Positions 14,050-23,047 of a DNA stretch of 35,523 bases are shown here, piece after piece. The first letter of the stretch is position 1. Each line of letters starts with the position of its first letter. The notes under the pieces were generated by a model. That model saw nothing but the letters and a program-made list of their open reading frames with translations. It was not told the origin of the DNA and ran no database searches. The position numbers and the translations under genes are program-made. The stretch is from Anaerovibrio sp. RM50 (GTDB taxonomy: Bacteria; Bacillota; Negativicutes; Selenomonadales; Selenomonadaceae). The stretch covers positions 1 to 35,523 of the forward strand of contig NZ_JHWV01000021.1 in assembly GCF_000622005.1 (NCBI RefSeq), read 5' to 3'.

Positions 14050-15297
14050 TTACTCATATAATGGATATTTCTTGCAAAGGGCTGCTACCCTTTCGCGGGC
14101 CTGAGCCTTTGCTGCCTCATCCTCAGGATTGTCCAGGGCCAGGGCAATGATATTACCTACCTCAACCATATCATCTTCCTTGAAGCCACGGGTAGTAAGG
14201 GCGGGAGAACCAAGGCGGATACCGCTGGTTACAAATGGGCTCAGCTTCTCAAATGGAATTGTATTCTTATTGGCAGTGATGCCCACCTCGTCCAGAACAT
14301 TCTGGGCCACCTTGCCGGTAATGTTCTTGTTGGTAAGATCCACCAGCATCAGATGATTGTCAGTGCCGCCGGATACAATGCGGAAGCCCTTTTCAGTGAG
14401 AGTCTTGGCAAGGGCGCTGGCATTCTTGATTATCTGCTGTGCATATTCCTTGAATTCTGGAGACAGGGCCTCCTTAAAGGCAACAGCTTTGGCCGCAATA
14501 ACATGCATCAGAGGACCGCCCTGAATTCCAGGGAAAATAGCCTTATTGAACTGTTTGCCAAATTCTGCGTCCTTACAGAGAATCAGACCGCCCCGTGGCC
14601 CCCTGAGAGTCTTATGTGTGGTGGTGGTTACCACATCTGCATAAGGAATTGGGGACGGATGAAGACCAGTAGCCACAAGGCCTGCAATATGGGCAATATC
14701 CACCATGAGATAAGCTCCCACAGAGTGGGCAATGTCTGCCAGACGAGGGAAATCAAGAACCCGTGCATAGGCAGAAGCACCGGCCACAATCAGCTTTGGC
14801 TTACATTCATTGGCTATCTTCTGAATCTCATCATAATCCAGTTGCTCTGTACCTTCACTTACACCGTAAGGAACAATTTTAAAATACTTTCCGGACATAT
14901 TTACAGGGCTGCCATGGGTGAGATGACCGCCATCAGTGAGGTTCAGGCCCATTACAGTATCCCCTGGAGTCAGCAGTGCAAAGAACACAGCCATGTTGGC
15001 CTGGGCTCCGGAATGTGGCTGAACATTGGCATATTCAGCGCCAAAGAGCTTTTTGGCACGGTCAATGGCCAGCTGTTCAATAACATCCACGTGCTCACAG
15101 CCGCCATAATAACGCTTTCCAGGATAGCCCTCAGCATATTTATTGGTGAGAACACTGCCCTGGGCAGCCATAACTGCGGAACTGACAATATTTTCAGATG
15201 CTATAAGCTCCAGCTTGTTGCGCTGGCGGCTTAACTCCGCATCAATAACCTCAGCGATTTCGGGATCAACAACCTTCAAATCATCCATTAAGCTCAT
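14050..15297 (-). CDS. glyA: Serine hydroxymethyltransferase
   Basis: A 415-residue PLP enzyme of standard length that interconverts serine and glycine and supplies methylene-tetrahydrofolate. Lys229 in [14 protein letters not shown] is the PLP lysine; [13 protein letters not shown] (54-66) and [10 protein letters not shown] (92-101) are also conserved. A strong ribosome site (AAGGAGGAG) precedes ATG. It is 29 bp downstream of rpiB and continues the rpmE-to-glyA housekeeping run. Two module repeats follow its stop codon. Confidence 0.97.
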   Translation of the reverse strand: MSLMDDLKVVDPEIAEVIDAELSRQRNKLELIASENIVSSAVMAAQGSVLTNKYAEGYPGKRYYGGCEHVDVIEQLAIDRAKKLFGAEYANVQPHSGAQANMAVFFALLTPGDTVMGLNLTDGGHLTHGSPVNMSGKYFKIVPYGVSEGTEQLDYDEIQKIANECKPKLIVAGASAYARVLDFPRLADIAHSVGAYLMVDIAHIAGLVATGLHPSPIPYADVVTTTTHKTLRGPRGGLILCKDAEFGKQFNKAIFPGIQGGPLMHVIAAKAVAFKEALSPEFKEYAQQIIKNASALAKTLTEKGFRIVSGGTDNHLMLVDLTNKNITGKVAQNVLDEVGITANKNTIPFEKLSPFVTSGIRLGSPALTTRGFKEDDMVEVGNIIALALDNPEDEAAKAQARERVAALCKKYPLYE

Positions 15298-15326
15298 TAC
15301 TGACTCCTCCTTAAATATGGCAGGTA

Positions 15327-15773
15327 TTATTTATTTTCCAACGCCATCATTTTTTCAATACGGCGAATATGGCGCTCTCCCCGGGAGAATTCTGTGGTAA
15401 CCCATGTTCTCACAATTTCCCCTGCAGGACCAAAGCCGGTAACCCGGCCACCCATGGCCAATACATTGGCGTCGTTATGCTCCCTGGACATGCGGGCAGA
15501 AAAAACATCCCCGCAAAGGGCAGCACGAATGCCCTTTATTTTATTGGCTGCAATGGAGATACCGATACCAGTACCGCAGAGAACAATACCTCTTTCTGCC
15601 TCACCCTTGGTGATTTTTTCACATACCTTTTCAGCAATATCAGGATAATCCACTGACTGGGCATCAAAAGTGCCCACATCCTCGGTTTCAATATCCTTAA
15701 ACTCAGCCAGAACCTTCAGCACCTCTGCCTTAAGTTCCACAGCTCCATGATCGCAGCCTACAACTATTTTCAT
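15327..15773 (-). CDS. rpiB: Ribose 5-phosphate isomerase B
   Basis: A 148-residue RpiB/LacAB-family enzyme that interconverts ribulose 5-phosphate and ribose 5-phosphate. The start [11 protein letters not shown], the catalytic cysteine region [10 protein letters not shown] (Cys66) and the [12 protein letters not shown] motif are diagnostic. The ATG at 15773 is chosen because the family begins at MKI and AAGGAG lies upstream (11-base spacing); the 12 residues further upstream are not conserved. It lies between tsaC and glyA, a common Firmicute neighbourhood. Confidence 0.95.
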   Translation of the reverse strand: MKIVVGCDHGAVELKAEVLKVLAEFKDIETEDVGTFDAQSVDYPDIAEKVCEKITKGEAERGIVLCGTGIGISIAANKIKGIRAALCGDVFSARMSREHNDANVLAMGGRVTGFGPAGEIVRTWVTTEFSRGERHIRRIEKMMALENK

Positions 15774-15853
15774 TATATGTCTTACTCCTTCAAACATACC
15801 TTTTTTCACACAAGGCTATTGTAACATAGTTTGATGATAAAAAATATTTATTT

Positions 15854-16492
15854 TTACCCCTTCACACAGTCCATAACTTCTCTTTCCGAAATGGCTCCGT
15901 GGCGGATAATCATCGGCTCCTCCCCAGTACAGTCCACTATGGTGGACTCTATTCCAAGGTTACATGTACCGCCATCCAATATGAGAGGAATCCGCCCCTT
16001 CATATCATCGTACACCATCTGGGCCGATGTTGGACTGGGATGGGCTGAAATATTTGCACTGGGTACAGCCAAAGGCACCCCCGCCTCCCTAAGAACTGCC
16101 AGGGCAATCTCATTATCTGGTATTCTTATGCCCACAGTGGCTTTGCCGCCAGTTACGCCCTTGGGTATACTCTTTTTCCTTGGAAGTACAATGGTAATTG
16201 GCCCTGGGCAGAATCTTTCAAAGAGCCTCAATGCCATATCCGGAACCCTTGCCGCAATATCCTGCACCATAGCCACATCCGCCACCTGAAGGGAAAAAGC
16301 CTTGTAATATGGCCTTTCCTTGGCATCATAAAGAGACCTTACAGCCACCTCATCCAGCCCGTTGGCCGCCAGACCATATACAGTTTCCGTGGGAATAGCC
16401 ACCAGTTGCCCTTCCCGCAGCATTTTGGCCGCCTCTTTGATGGCACCCATATCCTTTTTAACATCATTTACAGAAATTATTTTTGTTTCCAC
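15854..16492 (-). CDS. tsaC: L-threonylcarbamoyladenylate synthase
   Basis: A 212-residue YrdC/Sua5 domain protein that makes threonylcarbamoyl-AMP from threonine, bicarbonate and ATP, the first step of the t6A37 tRNA modification. The core includes AIPTETVYGLAAN (33-45), the KERPYYKAFSLQV block where relatives have K-x-R, and PSANIS near 150. It lacks the extra C-terminal Sua5 domain and so is the short TsaC-like form, though Firmicute relatives are often named ywlC or sua5. It overlaps the 3' end of prmC by 16 bp, which implies coupled translation. The prfA-prmC-tsaC order is common. Confidence 0.93.
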   Translation of the reverse strand: METKIISVNDVKKDMGAIKEAAKMLREGQLVAIPTETVYGLAANGLDEVAVRSLYDAKERPYYKAFSLQVADVAMVQDIAARVPDMALRLFERFCPGPITIVLPRKKSIPKGVTGGKATVGIRIPDNEIALAVLREAGVPLAVPSANISAHPSPTSAQMVYDDMKGRIPLILDGGTCNLGIESTIVDCTGEEPMIIRHGAISEREVMDCVKG

Positions 16493-17346
16493 AAAATCAC
16501 TACCCTGTCAATGCCAGCCAAATCCTTAATGAGTTCACAACGAGCCCAGCCATGTTCCTGTCCCAGAGCCATTAATGACTCTGCCTGATTAATGCCAATT
16601 TCCAGGGCCAAAAAGCCATCATCAGCAATCAATTCTCCAGCCTCAGCCACCAGCCGGCGGTAAAAATCCAGTCCATCAGGACCTGCCACCAATGCAGAAA
16701 TGGGCTCATAATCCTTTACATCAGATTCCAGCCCCGGAATATCCCCTTCTGGGATATATGGGGGATTGGATACTATGGCCGAAAATTTTCTGTCCTTTAT
16801 CGGCTCCAACATATCCCCCTGAAAGAATTCCACTCTGTCCGAAAGGCCCAGACGCTCCGCATTTTCTTTGGCCACCTCAATGGCCCCAGGGGAAATATCC
16901 ACTGTTGCCGCCTTAAGATCCGGCAAATAATTAAGCAGTGACAGGCAAATAGCCCCTGATCCCGTACCAATATCCGCAATAGTTCCCAAATTATCCATGC
17001 CGGTTTTTAAGCGGGAAATAACAGCCTCCACCAGAATTTCCGTATCTGGGCGGGGAATAAGGGTTCCTTCATTAACCTTAAATTCAAGGCCCATAAAATC
17101 CTTATGACCAACTATGTACGCCACGGGCTTATGCTGAACCCTCTCCTTGATACATGCCTTGTATCGGGCCAGCTCCTCCTTGGTAAGGGGCTGGTCAAAG
17201 TGAACATAAAGGTGAATCCGTTCCTTGTTCAAAACGTGACAAAGGAGTACCTCGCCATCCAGCCGTGGTGTATCCAATCCCGCCTTGGTGAAATAATCCT
17301 CCGTCCACTTTAACAGTTTTCCTATTGTCCAAACTTCTCCAGCCAT
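16477..17346 (-). CDS. prmC: Release factor glutamine methyltransferase
   Basis: A 289-residue SAM-dependent methyltransferase that methylates the glutamine of the GGQ motif of release factors RF1 and RF2. An N-terminal helical domain (1-90) is followed by the SAM-binding motif IADIGTGSG (123-131) and the catalytic NPPY (194-197). Its gene sits directly downstream of prfA, its substrate's gene, with a 28-bp gap, and overlaps tsaC at the 3' end. Length and motifs match the family well. Confidence 0.96.
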   Translation of the reverse strand: MAGEVWTIGKLLKWTEDYFTKAGLDTPRLDGEVLLCHVLNKERIHLYVHFDQPLTKEELARYKACIKERVQHKPVAYIVGHKDFMGLEFKVNEGTLIPRPDTEILVEAVISRLKTGMDNLGTIADIGTGSGAICLSLLNYLPDLKAATVDISPGAIEVAKENAERLGLSDRVEFFQGDMLEPIKDRKFSAIVSNPPYIPEGDIPGLESDVKDYEPISALVAGPDGLDFYRRLVAEAGELIADDGFLALEIGINQAESLMALGQEHGWARCELIKDLAGIDRVVILWKQK

Positions 17347-17374
17347 ATTATCTCCAAAAACTTACGACATTATT

Positions 17375-18451
17375 TTAATCAACCTGCTTCATGCGCTCAG
17401 CCTGGTCTGCAGTAATAAGACCATTTAATATTTCATCCAGCTGGCCGTCCATAACCGCATCCAGCTTGTGCAATGTAAGGCCAATACGATGATCAGTAAC
17501 CCTTCCCTGTGGGAAGTTGTAGGTTCTGATACGCTCACTTCTGTCACCGGAGCCCACCTGACTCTTTCGGTCAGCCGCAATAGTATCATCCTGCTCCTGC
17601 TGGGCCTGTTCCAGAACCCTGGCCCTTAAAACGCGCATAGCCTTTTCCTTGTTCTTTAACTGGGATTTTTCATCCTGGCACTGTACCACAATCCCCGTTG
17701 GCAAATGTGTAATACGAATAGCAGACTCTGTCTTGTTTACATACTGGCCGCCGGCACCGCCTGCCCTGTATGTATCAATGCGCAAATCCTCATTGCGGAT
17801 ATCCACATCCACCTCGTCAGCCTCCGGCAGCACTGCCACTGTTACAGCTGAAGTATGGATACGGCCGCCGGACTCGGTCACGGGCACACGCTGTACACGA
17901 TGGGTGCCGCTTTCATATTTCAGCTTGCTGTAAGCGCCATAACCCTCAACAGCAAAGGAAACCTCCTTGAACCCACCGATTTCCGTGGCATTGGCATCCA
18001 TAATATTAATCTTCCAGCCCTGACTCTCAGCATAGCGGGAATACATGCGGAACAGGTCTCCTGCAAAAAGGGCTGCCTCCTCGCCCCCTACACCGCCCCG
18101 GATTTCCACAATAACGTTCTTGTCGTCATTAGGATCCTTTGGCAAAAGCATAATAGGCAGTTCCTGATCCAGCTCCTCTTTGCGCTTTCTGAAATCCGCC
18201 AGCTCGTCCTCCACCATGTGACGGAATTCATCATCGTCAATGCCATCACTAAGCATTTCCTTGTTGTCCTCAATGCCCTGGCACACTGTCTTGTATTCCC
18301 TGTAGGCTTCTATGATAGGCTGCATGGAGGAATGTTCCCGATTATAGTGCTGCCACTTATTCATATCCTCCAAAACGGAAGGGTCGCTGATAAGGGATTC
18401 CAGCTCCAGAAATTTATTCTCCACCGCCTGCAATTTATCAAGTATGTTCAT
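17375..18451 (-). CDS. prfA: Peptide chain release factor 1
   Basis: A 358-residue RF1 that recognises UAA and UAG. The stop-codon-reading tripeptide PVT (190-192) marks it as RF1 rather than RF2, and the catalytic GGQ (234-236) lies in [18 protein letters not shown]. The N-terminal helical domain (1-100) is of normal size. It heads the prfA-prmC-tsaC group, 50 bp after the DUF1385 gene. Confidence 0.98.
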   Translation of the reverse strand: MNILDKLQAVENKFLELESLISDPSVLEDMNKWQHYNREHSSMQPIIEAYREYKTVCQGIEDNKEMLSDGIDDDEFRHMVEDELADFRKRKEELDQELPIMLLPKDPNDDKNVIVEIRGGVGGEEAALFAGDLFRMYSRYAESQGWKINIMDANATEIGGFKEVSFAVEGYGAYSKLKYESGTHRVQRVPVTESGGRIHTSAVTVAVLPEADEVDVDIRNEDLRIDTYRAGGAGGQYVNKTESAIRITHLPTGIVVQCQDEKSQLKNKEKAMRVLRARVLEQAQQEQDDTIAADRKSQVGSGDRSERIRTYNFPQGRVTDHRIGLTLHKLDAVMDGQLDEILNGLITADQAERMKQVD

Positions 18452-18501
18452 ATATTTTTTCCTTTATTAGTTTTATTTAAAACGAGACATTGTCATTATA
18501 C

Positions 18502-19398
18502 TTATTCTATATAATTGGCTGTACCTTCTGGAATTTTATCCTCCGGCAGCACTGCCTTGGCAGACTCAATAGCCACCTTGATCATATCGTCATCCGGTTC
18601 CCTGGTGGTCATGTACTGAAGCCATAGTCCTGGCTTAATGGCCCAGCCAAGGACGCAGTTATCAGAATTGGCGGACAGCTTTATAATCTCATAGGATATT
18701 CCTGCCACCACCGGAAGCAGTACTACACGGCTTAAAATTCTCAGCCACAAATCCGGCCAGCCCAAAAAGGCAAAGACAAAAATACTTACCAGCATAACGA
18801 TAAGCAAAAAGGATGTGCCGCAGCGTTTATGAAGTCTGGTATGCTTCCTTACATTTTCCACTGTCAGTGGCTCTCCTGCCTCAAAGCAGGCAATGGTCTT
18901 ATGCTCCGCCCCATGATACTGGAAAACCCGCTGAATATCCTTCATCAGGGAAATGGCCCCAATGTAGCCAATAAAAATCAGGAGGCGCAGAGCCCCCTCC
19001 ATAAGATTCAAAAATACGGGGTCTTCGGTGATAAAATGAAACAGCTTGGCCGCCCCAGTGGGGATAGCCACAAAAAGCACTGCCGCCAACACAAAAGCAA
19101 AGACTATGGTGCCGGCCAGCTCCTTATCCGTCAGCTGTTCATCCTCCTCCCCTGCCATCTGGGCAGAATAGGACAACGAACGCAGTCCCATGACCAGGGA
19201 TTCGCCCAAGGAAACACATCCCCTAAGCATAGGCTTTTTTAATATGGGAAACCTTTCACTGATGGAATTTACAGGTCTCACATCTACTTCTATTTTTTTA
19301 TCCGGGGTGCGGACGGCAGTGGCCACCTTCTCCGGCCCCCGCATCATAACCCCCTCAATAACGGCCTGTCCGCCGATACTCAGTTTCTTCTCACTCAT
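18502..19398 (-). CDS. DUF1385 (YqhQ-family) membrane protein
   Basis: A 298-residue protein of unknown function. It shows the family marks GGQAVIEGVMMRGP (8-21), FQYHGAEHKTIACFEAGE and RCGTSFLL, with about four to five hydrophobic helices (two near 105-165, two to three near 205-250). The His and Cys residues in YHGAEHK and RCGTSF look like a possible metal site, but this is a guess. It sits between rpmE and prfA, a strongly conserved position in Firmicutes, so a link to translation or membrane maintenance has been supposed but is not shown here. Confidence 0.9.
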   Translation of the reverse strand: MSEKKLSIGGQAVIEGVMMRGPEKVATAVRTPDKKIEVDVRPVNSISERFPILKKPMLRGCVSLGESLVMGLRSLSYSAQMAGEEDEQLTDKELAGTIVFAFVLAAVLFVAIPTGAAKLFHFITEDPVFLNLMEGALRLLIFIGYIGAISLMKDIQRVFQYHGAEHKTIACFEAGEPLTVENVRKHTRLHKRCGTSFLLIVMLVSIFVFAFLGWPDLWLRILSRVVLLPVVAGISYEIIKLSANSDNCVLGWAIKPGLWLQYMTTREPDDDMIKVAIESAKAVLPEDKIPEGTANYIE

Positions 19399-19474
19399 CT
19401 TGCTTTCCTCATCTATCTGTTAACCCCTGCATTTTGCAGGGTGAATATCTTCAAAAAAAAATCTGCATATACAA

Positions 19475-19502
19475 ATGAGCAGAGCATTTCTGCCCTGCTC
19501 AT
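19475..19502 (-). terminator. Hairpin between rpmE and the DUF1385 gene
   Basis: Minus strand: ATGAGCAG...CTGCTCAT stem-loop, followed after about 13 bases by a run of T (19454-19462). It may be a partial terminator that makes rpmE transcripts more abundant than the downstream genes. Confidence 0.45.
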
Positions 19503-19516
19503 TAATGATTGAGTTA

Positions 19517-19714
19517 TTACTTTGCGTAACGCTTGTTGAACTTCTCAATACGACCACCAGCTGCAATATCGCGCTGACGACCAGTGAAGAAAGGATGGCA
19601 CTTGGAGCATACATCAACTCTCAGCTCAGTCTTGGTGGAGCCGGTAGTGAATGTATTGCCGCAACCGCAAATAACCTTTGCCTCATGGAATTCTGGATGA
19701 ATACCTGCCTTCAT
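19517..19714 (-). CDS. rpmE: 50S ribosomal protein L31 (zinc-binding, C+ type)
   Basis: A 65-residue L31. It contains Cys-Gly-Cys (16-18) and a Cys-x-x-Cys pair near residues 36-39 ([11 protein letters not shown]), so it is the zinc-containing form that is replaced by a cysteine-less paralogue under zinc starvation in many bacteria. It is chosen as the short gene starting with MKAGIHPEF at 19714; the much longer in-frame extension upstream runs antisense to the ClpX-like gene and is spurious. A ribosome site (GCGAGGTG) lies upstream. It has its own promoter and a 130-base structured leader, which suggests autoregulation. Confidence 0.96.
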   Translation of the reverse strand: MKAGIHPEFHEAKVICGCGNTFTTGSTKTELRVDVCSKCHPFFTGRQRDIAAGGRIEKFNKRYAK

Positions 19715-19843
19715 TCTATACACCTCGCTTTTCCCCATAATTGGGAGAGTTACAAGTCCTCTATGCGAAGACTTGGTCCGACGTTGCTTCCCAAACAGGG
19801 GCAAAGCCGAAATAATCAACTTTTTAGACGCTCTGCGCCTAAC
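19715..19843 (-). promoter_or_regulatory. rpmE 5' leader, candidate L31 autoregulatory RNA
   Basis: The transcript from the promoter at 19851-19879 has a leader of about 130 bases. It holds several stems: AGGCGC-AGA-GCGTCT near its 5' end, CCC/GGG around CCCCTGTTTGGG, CAAGTC/GACTTG, and TCCC/GGGGA just before the ribosome site. Ribosomal-protein leaders for L31 have been described in Firmicutes. This one is a candidate by position and structure only. Confidence 0.5.
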
Positions 19844-19850
19844 TTGTGAT

Positions 19851-19879
19851 ATTATAACACACCCAATATACCCATGCAA
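19851..19879 (-). promoter_or_regulatory. rpmE operon promoter
   Basis: Minus strand: -35 TTGCAT (19874-19879), 17-bp spacer, perfect -10 TATAAT (19851-19856). It is divergent from the ClpX-like gene promoter 22 bp away. Confidence 0.88.
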
Positions 19880-19900
19880 CATTTTCCAAAGAAAAATTTC

Positions 19901-19929
19901 TTGAAAAAAATGTGCTTTTCTACCATAAT
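19901..19929 (+). promoter_or_regulatory. Promoter of the ClpX-like gene
   Basis: Plus strand: -35 TTGAAA (19901-19906), 17-bp spacer, -10 CATAAT (19924-19929), about 50 bp upstream of the start codon. Confidence 0.75.
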
Positions 19930-19981
19930 ATGTAGGAGACTTTTGATATGAAGATAATGGATATAGAAAGGTAGATAATTT

Positions 19982-21268
19982 ATGAACAGCAACGACCCTA
20001 CAGTTACCTGCAGCTTCTGCAAGCGCAAGGTAGTGGCGAAAACCCAGTACGACGTGCCAATCTATGACCCCCGTTCCGGTTTTTCCCTTTGTGCCAACTG
20101 CATAAAAGATATATATCACCTTATTGAGGACCACAAAGAGGTGGAGGCTGCCCAGCAGCACATTGAGACGGAAAAAGCCATCAACGATGAGCTTAACCGC
20201 ATTAAACCCCACATGGTAAAGGACTATCTGGACCAGTTCATCATAAATCAGGACCAGGCCAAAAAGGTGCTTTCCGTTGCCATTTACAACCATTACAAGC
20301 GTATGAAATACGGCTTTCAGCACCCTGAGGACGATGGGGATGAAATTGAAAAGTCCAATGTTATTATCCTTGGACCATCCGGCTGCGGAAAAACCGCCCT
20401 TCTCTCCCATTTGTCCAGAATGCTTGACATTCCATTTGCGGTAACAGATGCCTCCAGCCTTACTGAGGCTGGATTCGTAGGGGCCGATGTGGAGGTGGCT
20501 GTGCGCAACCTTTACTACGCCGCCGACAAGGATGTCAGCCGATGTGAACACGGTATAATTTACCTTGATGAATTTGACAAAATTGCCAGAAAATCAGGTG
20601 AAAATAACACAATTACCGCCGATCCTGGTCATGAAGGGGTTCAGCAGGCATTGCTGAAAATGCTGGAAGGCAATGTGGTGGAATTTACCGAGCGGGGACA
20701 GCGAAAGCACCCTGAGGCCCCAACCATCAAGGTTGACACCAAGAACATTCTCTTTATCGTAGGTGGTGCCTTTGTGGGCATTGACAAAATCATTGCCAAG
20801 CGCCTCAGAAAGAATGATGCCAGCATGGGCTTTGGCTCCAAAATAGAGGGCAAGAATGACAAGCCAAAATTTGATGAGCTGATTCACCAGACCACCCCTG
20901 AGGATCTGATGAAATTTGGTATCATCCCTGAAATAATTGGCCGTCTTCCAATTATCTGCACCCTGGAGAATCTGGATGAGGATGCCCTGCTGAGAATCCT
21001 CACTGAACCAAAGAATGCTCCTGTAAAGCAGTATCAGAAGCTGATGGAAATGGACAACGTACAGCTGGAGTTTGACGAGGAAGCCCTGCGGGCCGTTGCC
21101 AAAAAGGCCATTGAAAGAAAAACCGGTGCCCGCTCCCTTAAGGGAATAATCGAGGACACCATGCTGGATGTGATGTTTGATATTCCACGCTCCGATGATA
21201 CACGCAAGGTTACCATTACAGCTGACTGCATCAACAATGGTGCCACACCTACCATAGAAAAAATTTAA
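19982..21268 (+). CDS. ClpX-like AAA+ ATPase (divergent paralogue)
   Basis: A 428-residue protein with the ClpX layout: an N-terminal zinc-binding domain (Cys10, Cys13, Cys37, Cys40), Walker A GPSGCGKT (131-138), Walker B IIYLDEFD (192-199) and a C-terminal AAA+ lid. Several signature sites differ from housekeeping ClpX. The first pore loop is GFVG (164-167) instead of GYVG. The second pore loop region reads [14 protein letters not shown] and lacks the PPQGG sequence. The ClpP-docking IGF is MGF (282-284), and the sensor-2 region is GARSLK instead of GARGLR. It stands alone, divergent from rpmE, not with tig-clpP-lon where canonical clpX usually lies. It is therefore probably a second ClpX with altered substrate or ClpP interaction. 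GTAGATAATTT just before the ATG is a weak ribosome site. Confidence 0.85.
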   Translation: MNSNDPTVTCSFCKRKVVAKTQYDVPIYDPRSGFSLCANCIKDIYHLIEDHKEVEAAQQHIETEKAINDELNRIKPHMVKDYLDQFIINQDQAKKVLSVAIYNHYKRMKYGFQHPEDDGDEIEKSNVIILGPSGCGKTALLSHLSRMLDIPFAVTDASSLTEAGFVGADVEVAVRNLYYAADKDVSRCEHGIIYLDEFDKIARKSGENNTITADPGHEGVQQALLKMLEGNVVEFTERGQRKHPEAPTIKVDTKNILFIVGGAFVGIDKIIAKRLRKNDASMGFGSKIEGKNDKPKFDELIHQTTPEDLMKFGIIPEIIGRLPIICTLENLDEDALLRILTEPKNAPVKQYQKLMEMDNVQLEFDEEALRAVAKKAIERKTGARSLKGIIEDTMLDVMFDIPRSDDTRKVTITADCINNGATPTIEKI

Positions 21269-21273
21269 AACAA

Positions 21274-21326
21274 AAAGAAGTTCAACCTTCACCCCATATC
21301 ACGGTGAATAAGTTGAACTTCTTTTT
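21274..21326. terminator. Bidirectional terminator
   Basis: A long stem, AAAGAAGTTCAAC paired with GTTGAACTTCTTT, with an inner TTCACC/GGTGAA stem. A/T-runs on both sides let it end both the ClpX-like gene (plus) and the histidine kinase gene (minus). Confidence 0.92.
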
Positions 21327-21337
21327 TATTGATATTT

Positions 21338-22990
21338 TTAATCCTCAGCCCGACGGACCAGCTCTCCCCGCAGGGCCTTTTCAATGCTTCTGTAAAGGTC
21401 TTCCACGTTAATAGGCTTTGTGAGATGGGCATTCATGCCAGCCTCAAAGGACTGACGGATGTCCTCGTCCCGTGCATTTGCTGTAAGAGCCAGTATTGGC
21501 ACCTTCTTGCTGTCAGACTTGCCGGAGGTCCTTATCTTCTTGGTGGCAGCAAGCCCATCCATATAAGGCATTCTTACGTCCATCAATATCAAATCATAGG
21601 TTCCTGGCGCATTGGACATATACTGGCTAAGGGCCTCCTGACCATTTTCAGCCTCGTCCACTACCATGCCACGGGTCATCAGCAGCTGCTTGCAGATCTC
21701 CAAATTAATTTCATTGTCCTCTGCCAGCAATACTCTCCGACCGCGGCAAATATCCTCCTCGTCACTAACCTGATATGTTGAAGTGGCCACTTCCAGATCC
21801 ACATTAATGCGGAAGGTACTACCTACCCCTTTGGCGCTGTCAAAATCAATGATGCCGCCCATTTTCTTGATAATGTGATTACAAATAGCCAGCCCCAGAC
21901 CGGAACCACCATAAATGTTATTATTGCCTGCATACTCCTGGGAAAATGCATCAAAAACCCTGGGCTGGAAACTGTCATCAATACCAACACCAGTATCCTT
22001 TATGGAAAACTCCAGGGATTGTCTACCGAATTTCTCAGCAATGCACTTGACCCCCAAAGTAACCTTGCCAAAGCGCTGAGTAAACTTAATGGCATTATTA
22101 AGGATATTTTTCAGCACCTGACGCATTCTGTCAGCATCAAAGCGGAAGCACTTGGCCACATTAGGATCAACCTCCAGCTGGAAATTAATCTTCTTGGCAT
22201 AGGCATCATTTCTGGCCTTTCCTGCCACAGTCTCAATAAATGGCTGGAACAGCACCACATCATTATTGAGCTGAATATCATTATTTTCCACGTGGGAAAG
22301 GGCCAGCACATTCTCAATCATGTCCAGCAATACCTTGGAGGAATCCTCAATCTTATCAAGGCAATACTTCACATAATCCTTTTGCTCGGCACGTCCCTTG
22401 CCCAGCTCAGTCATACCAACAATGGTGTTTAGAGGGGTACGGATTTCCCGGCTCATCTGGAAAAGGAGCTGGGACTTTGCCTTGCTGACAGTCTCCGCAT
22501 GCTTAAGAGCACCGCGCATGGCATCCTGCATCTGACGATTCTCTGTGGTAATTTCCGTAATATCCGTCTGTACCGCAATCAACACAGCCTTTTCCTTCTT
22601 ATCAAGATAACGAAGACTCAGCTTCTTGTACCTGACAGGACTTGAAAAATCCTTAAACTCCTTGAAGGTGCCCGTAAATTCCCCAAACATATTCACCGTT
22701 TCAACGATATTTGAAAGCTGCAGCATCTTGTGGCAAATACTTCTGTCCTCAGCCGGCATATGTTCGTCAATAAAAGCACTGACGCTGCTTTCATAATCGA
22801 AAGGAGGCACTTCCTCTTCATCAAAGAAGGAAAAATTATGCCTTAAAACACGCATTTGACCGGTTTTAACTTCAATGTAGCCGATAAAATCAGCGTTGTC
22901 ATGGATGGCCCGCTCGATAACAGTGCGTTCCATATCAGCCTCAGATATTCCATTGTTATTTTCTTTGGTTTTTACATTGTCTTCGCTCAT
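21338..22990 (-). CDS. Hybrid histidine kinase/receiver protein lacking the phosphoacceptor histidine
   Basis: A 550-residue soluble protein without membrane segments. Residues about 20-150 look like a PAS-type sensor and 150-240 form the dimerisation helices. A HATPase domain follows (NNAIKFT 298-304, DTGVGID 332-338, GGSGLGLAI 361-369), then a receiver domain with Glu424-Asp425, Asp471 (ILMDVRMP) and Lys525. The H-box reads QMSREIRTPLN instead of MSHEIRTPLN: position 181 is Arg (codon CGG), so the usual autophosphorylated histidine is absent. ATP-binding and receiver residues look intact. It may therefore signal without autophosphorylation, act as a phosphatase, or be fed by another kinase. 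It lies 57 bp downstream of aroF. Confidence 0.88.
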   Translation of the reverse strand: MSEDNVKTKENNNGISEADMERTVIERAIHDNADFIGYIEVKTGQMRVLRHNFSFFDEEEVPPFDYESSVSAFIDEHMPAEDRSICHKMLQLSNIVETVNMFGEFTGTFKEFKDFSSPVRYKKLSLRYLDKKEKAVLIAVQTDITEITTENRQMQDAMRGALKHAETVSKAKSQLLFQMSREIRTPLNTIVGMTELGKGRAEQKDYVKYCLDKIEDSSKVLLDMIENVLALSHVENNDIQLNNDVVLFQPFIETVAGKARNDAYAKKINFQLEVDPNVAKCFRFDADRMRQVLKNILNNAIKFTQRFGKVTLGVKCIAEKFGRQSLEFSIKDTGVGIDDSFQPRVFDAFSQEYAGNNNIYGGSGLGLAICNHIIKKMGGIIDFDSAKGVGSTFRINVDLEVATSTYQVSDEEDICRGRRVLLAEDNEINLEICKQLLMTRGMVVDEAENGQEALSQYMSNAPGTYDLILMDVRMPYMDGLAATKKIRTSGKSDSKKVPILALTANARDEDIRQSFEAGMNAHLTKPINVEDLYRSIEKALRGELVRRAED

Positions 22991-23047
22991 ATAACCATTC
23001 CCGCCTATTAAAATGTCTTATCAAAGGTCAAACAGCTAAAAATACGA

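Noticed and set aside
19715-20551. A long minus-strand open frame continuous with rpmE, making a 344-residue protein
   Set aside because: It is antisense to the ClpX-like gene and to the divergent promoters. Only the last 65 residues are a known protein (L31), and a promoter and ribosome site support the short gene.
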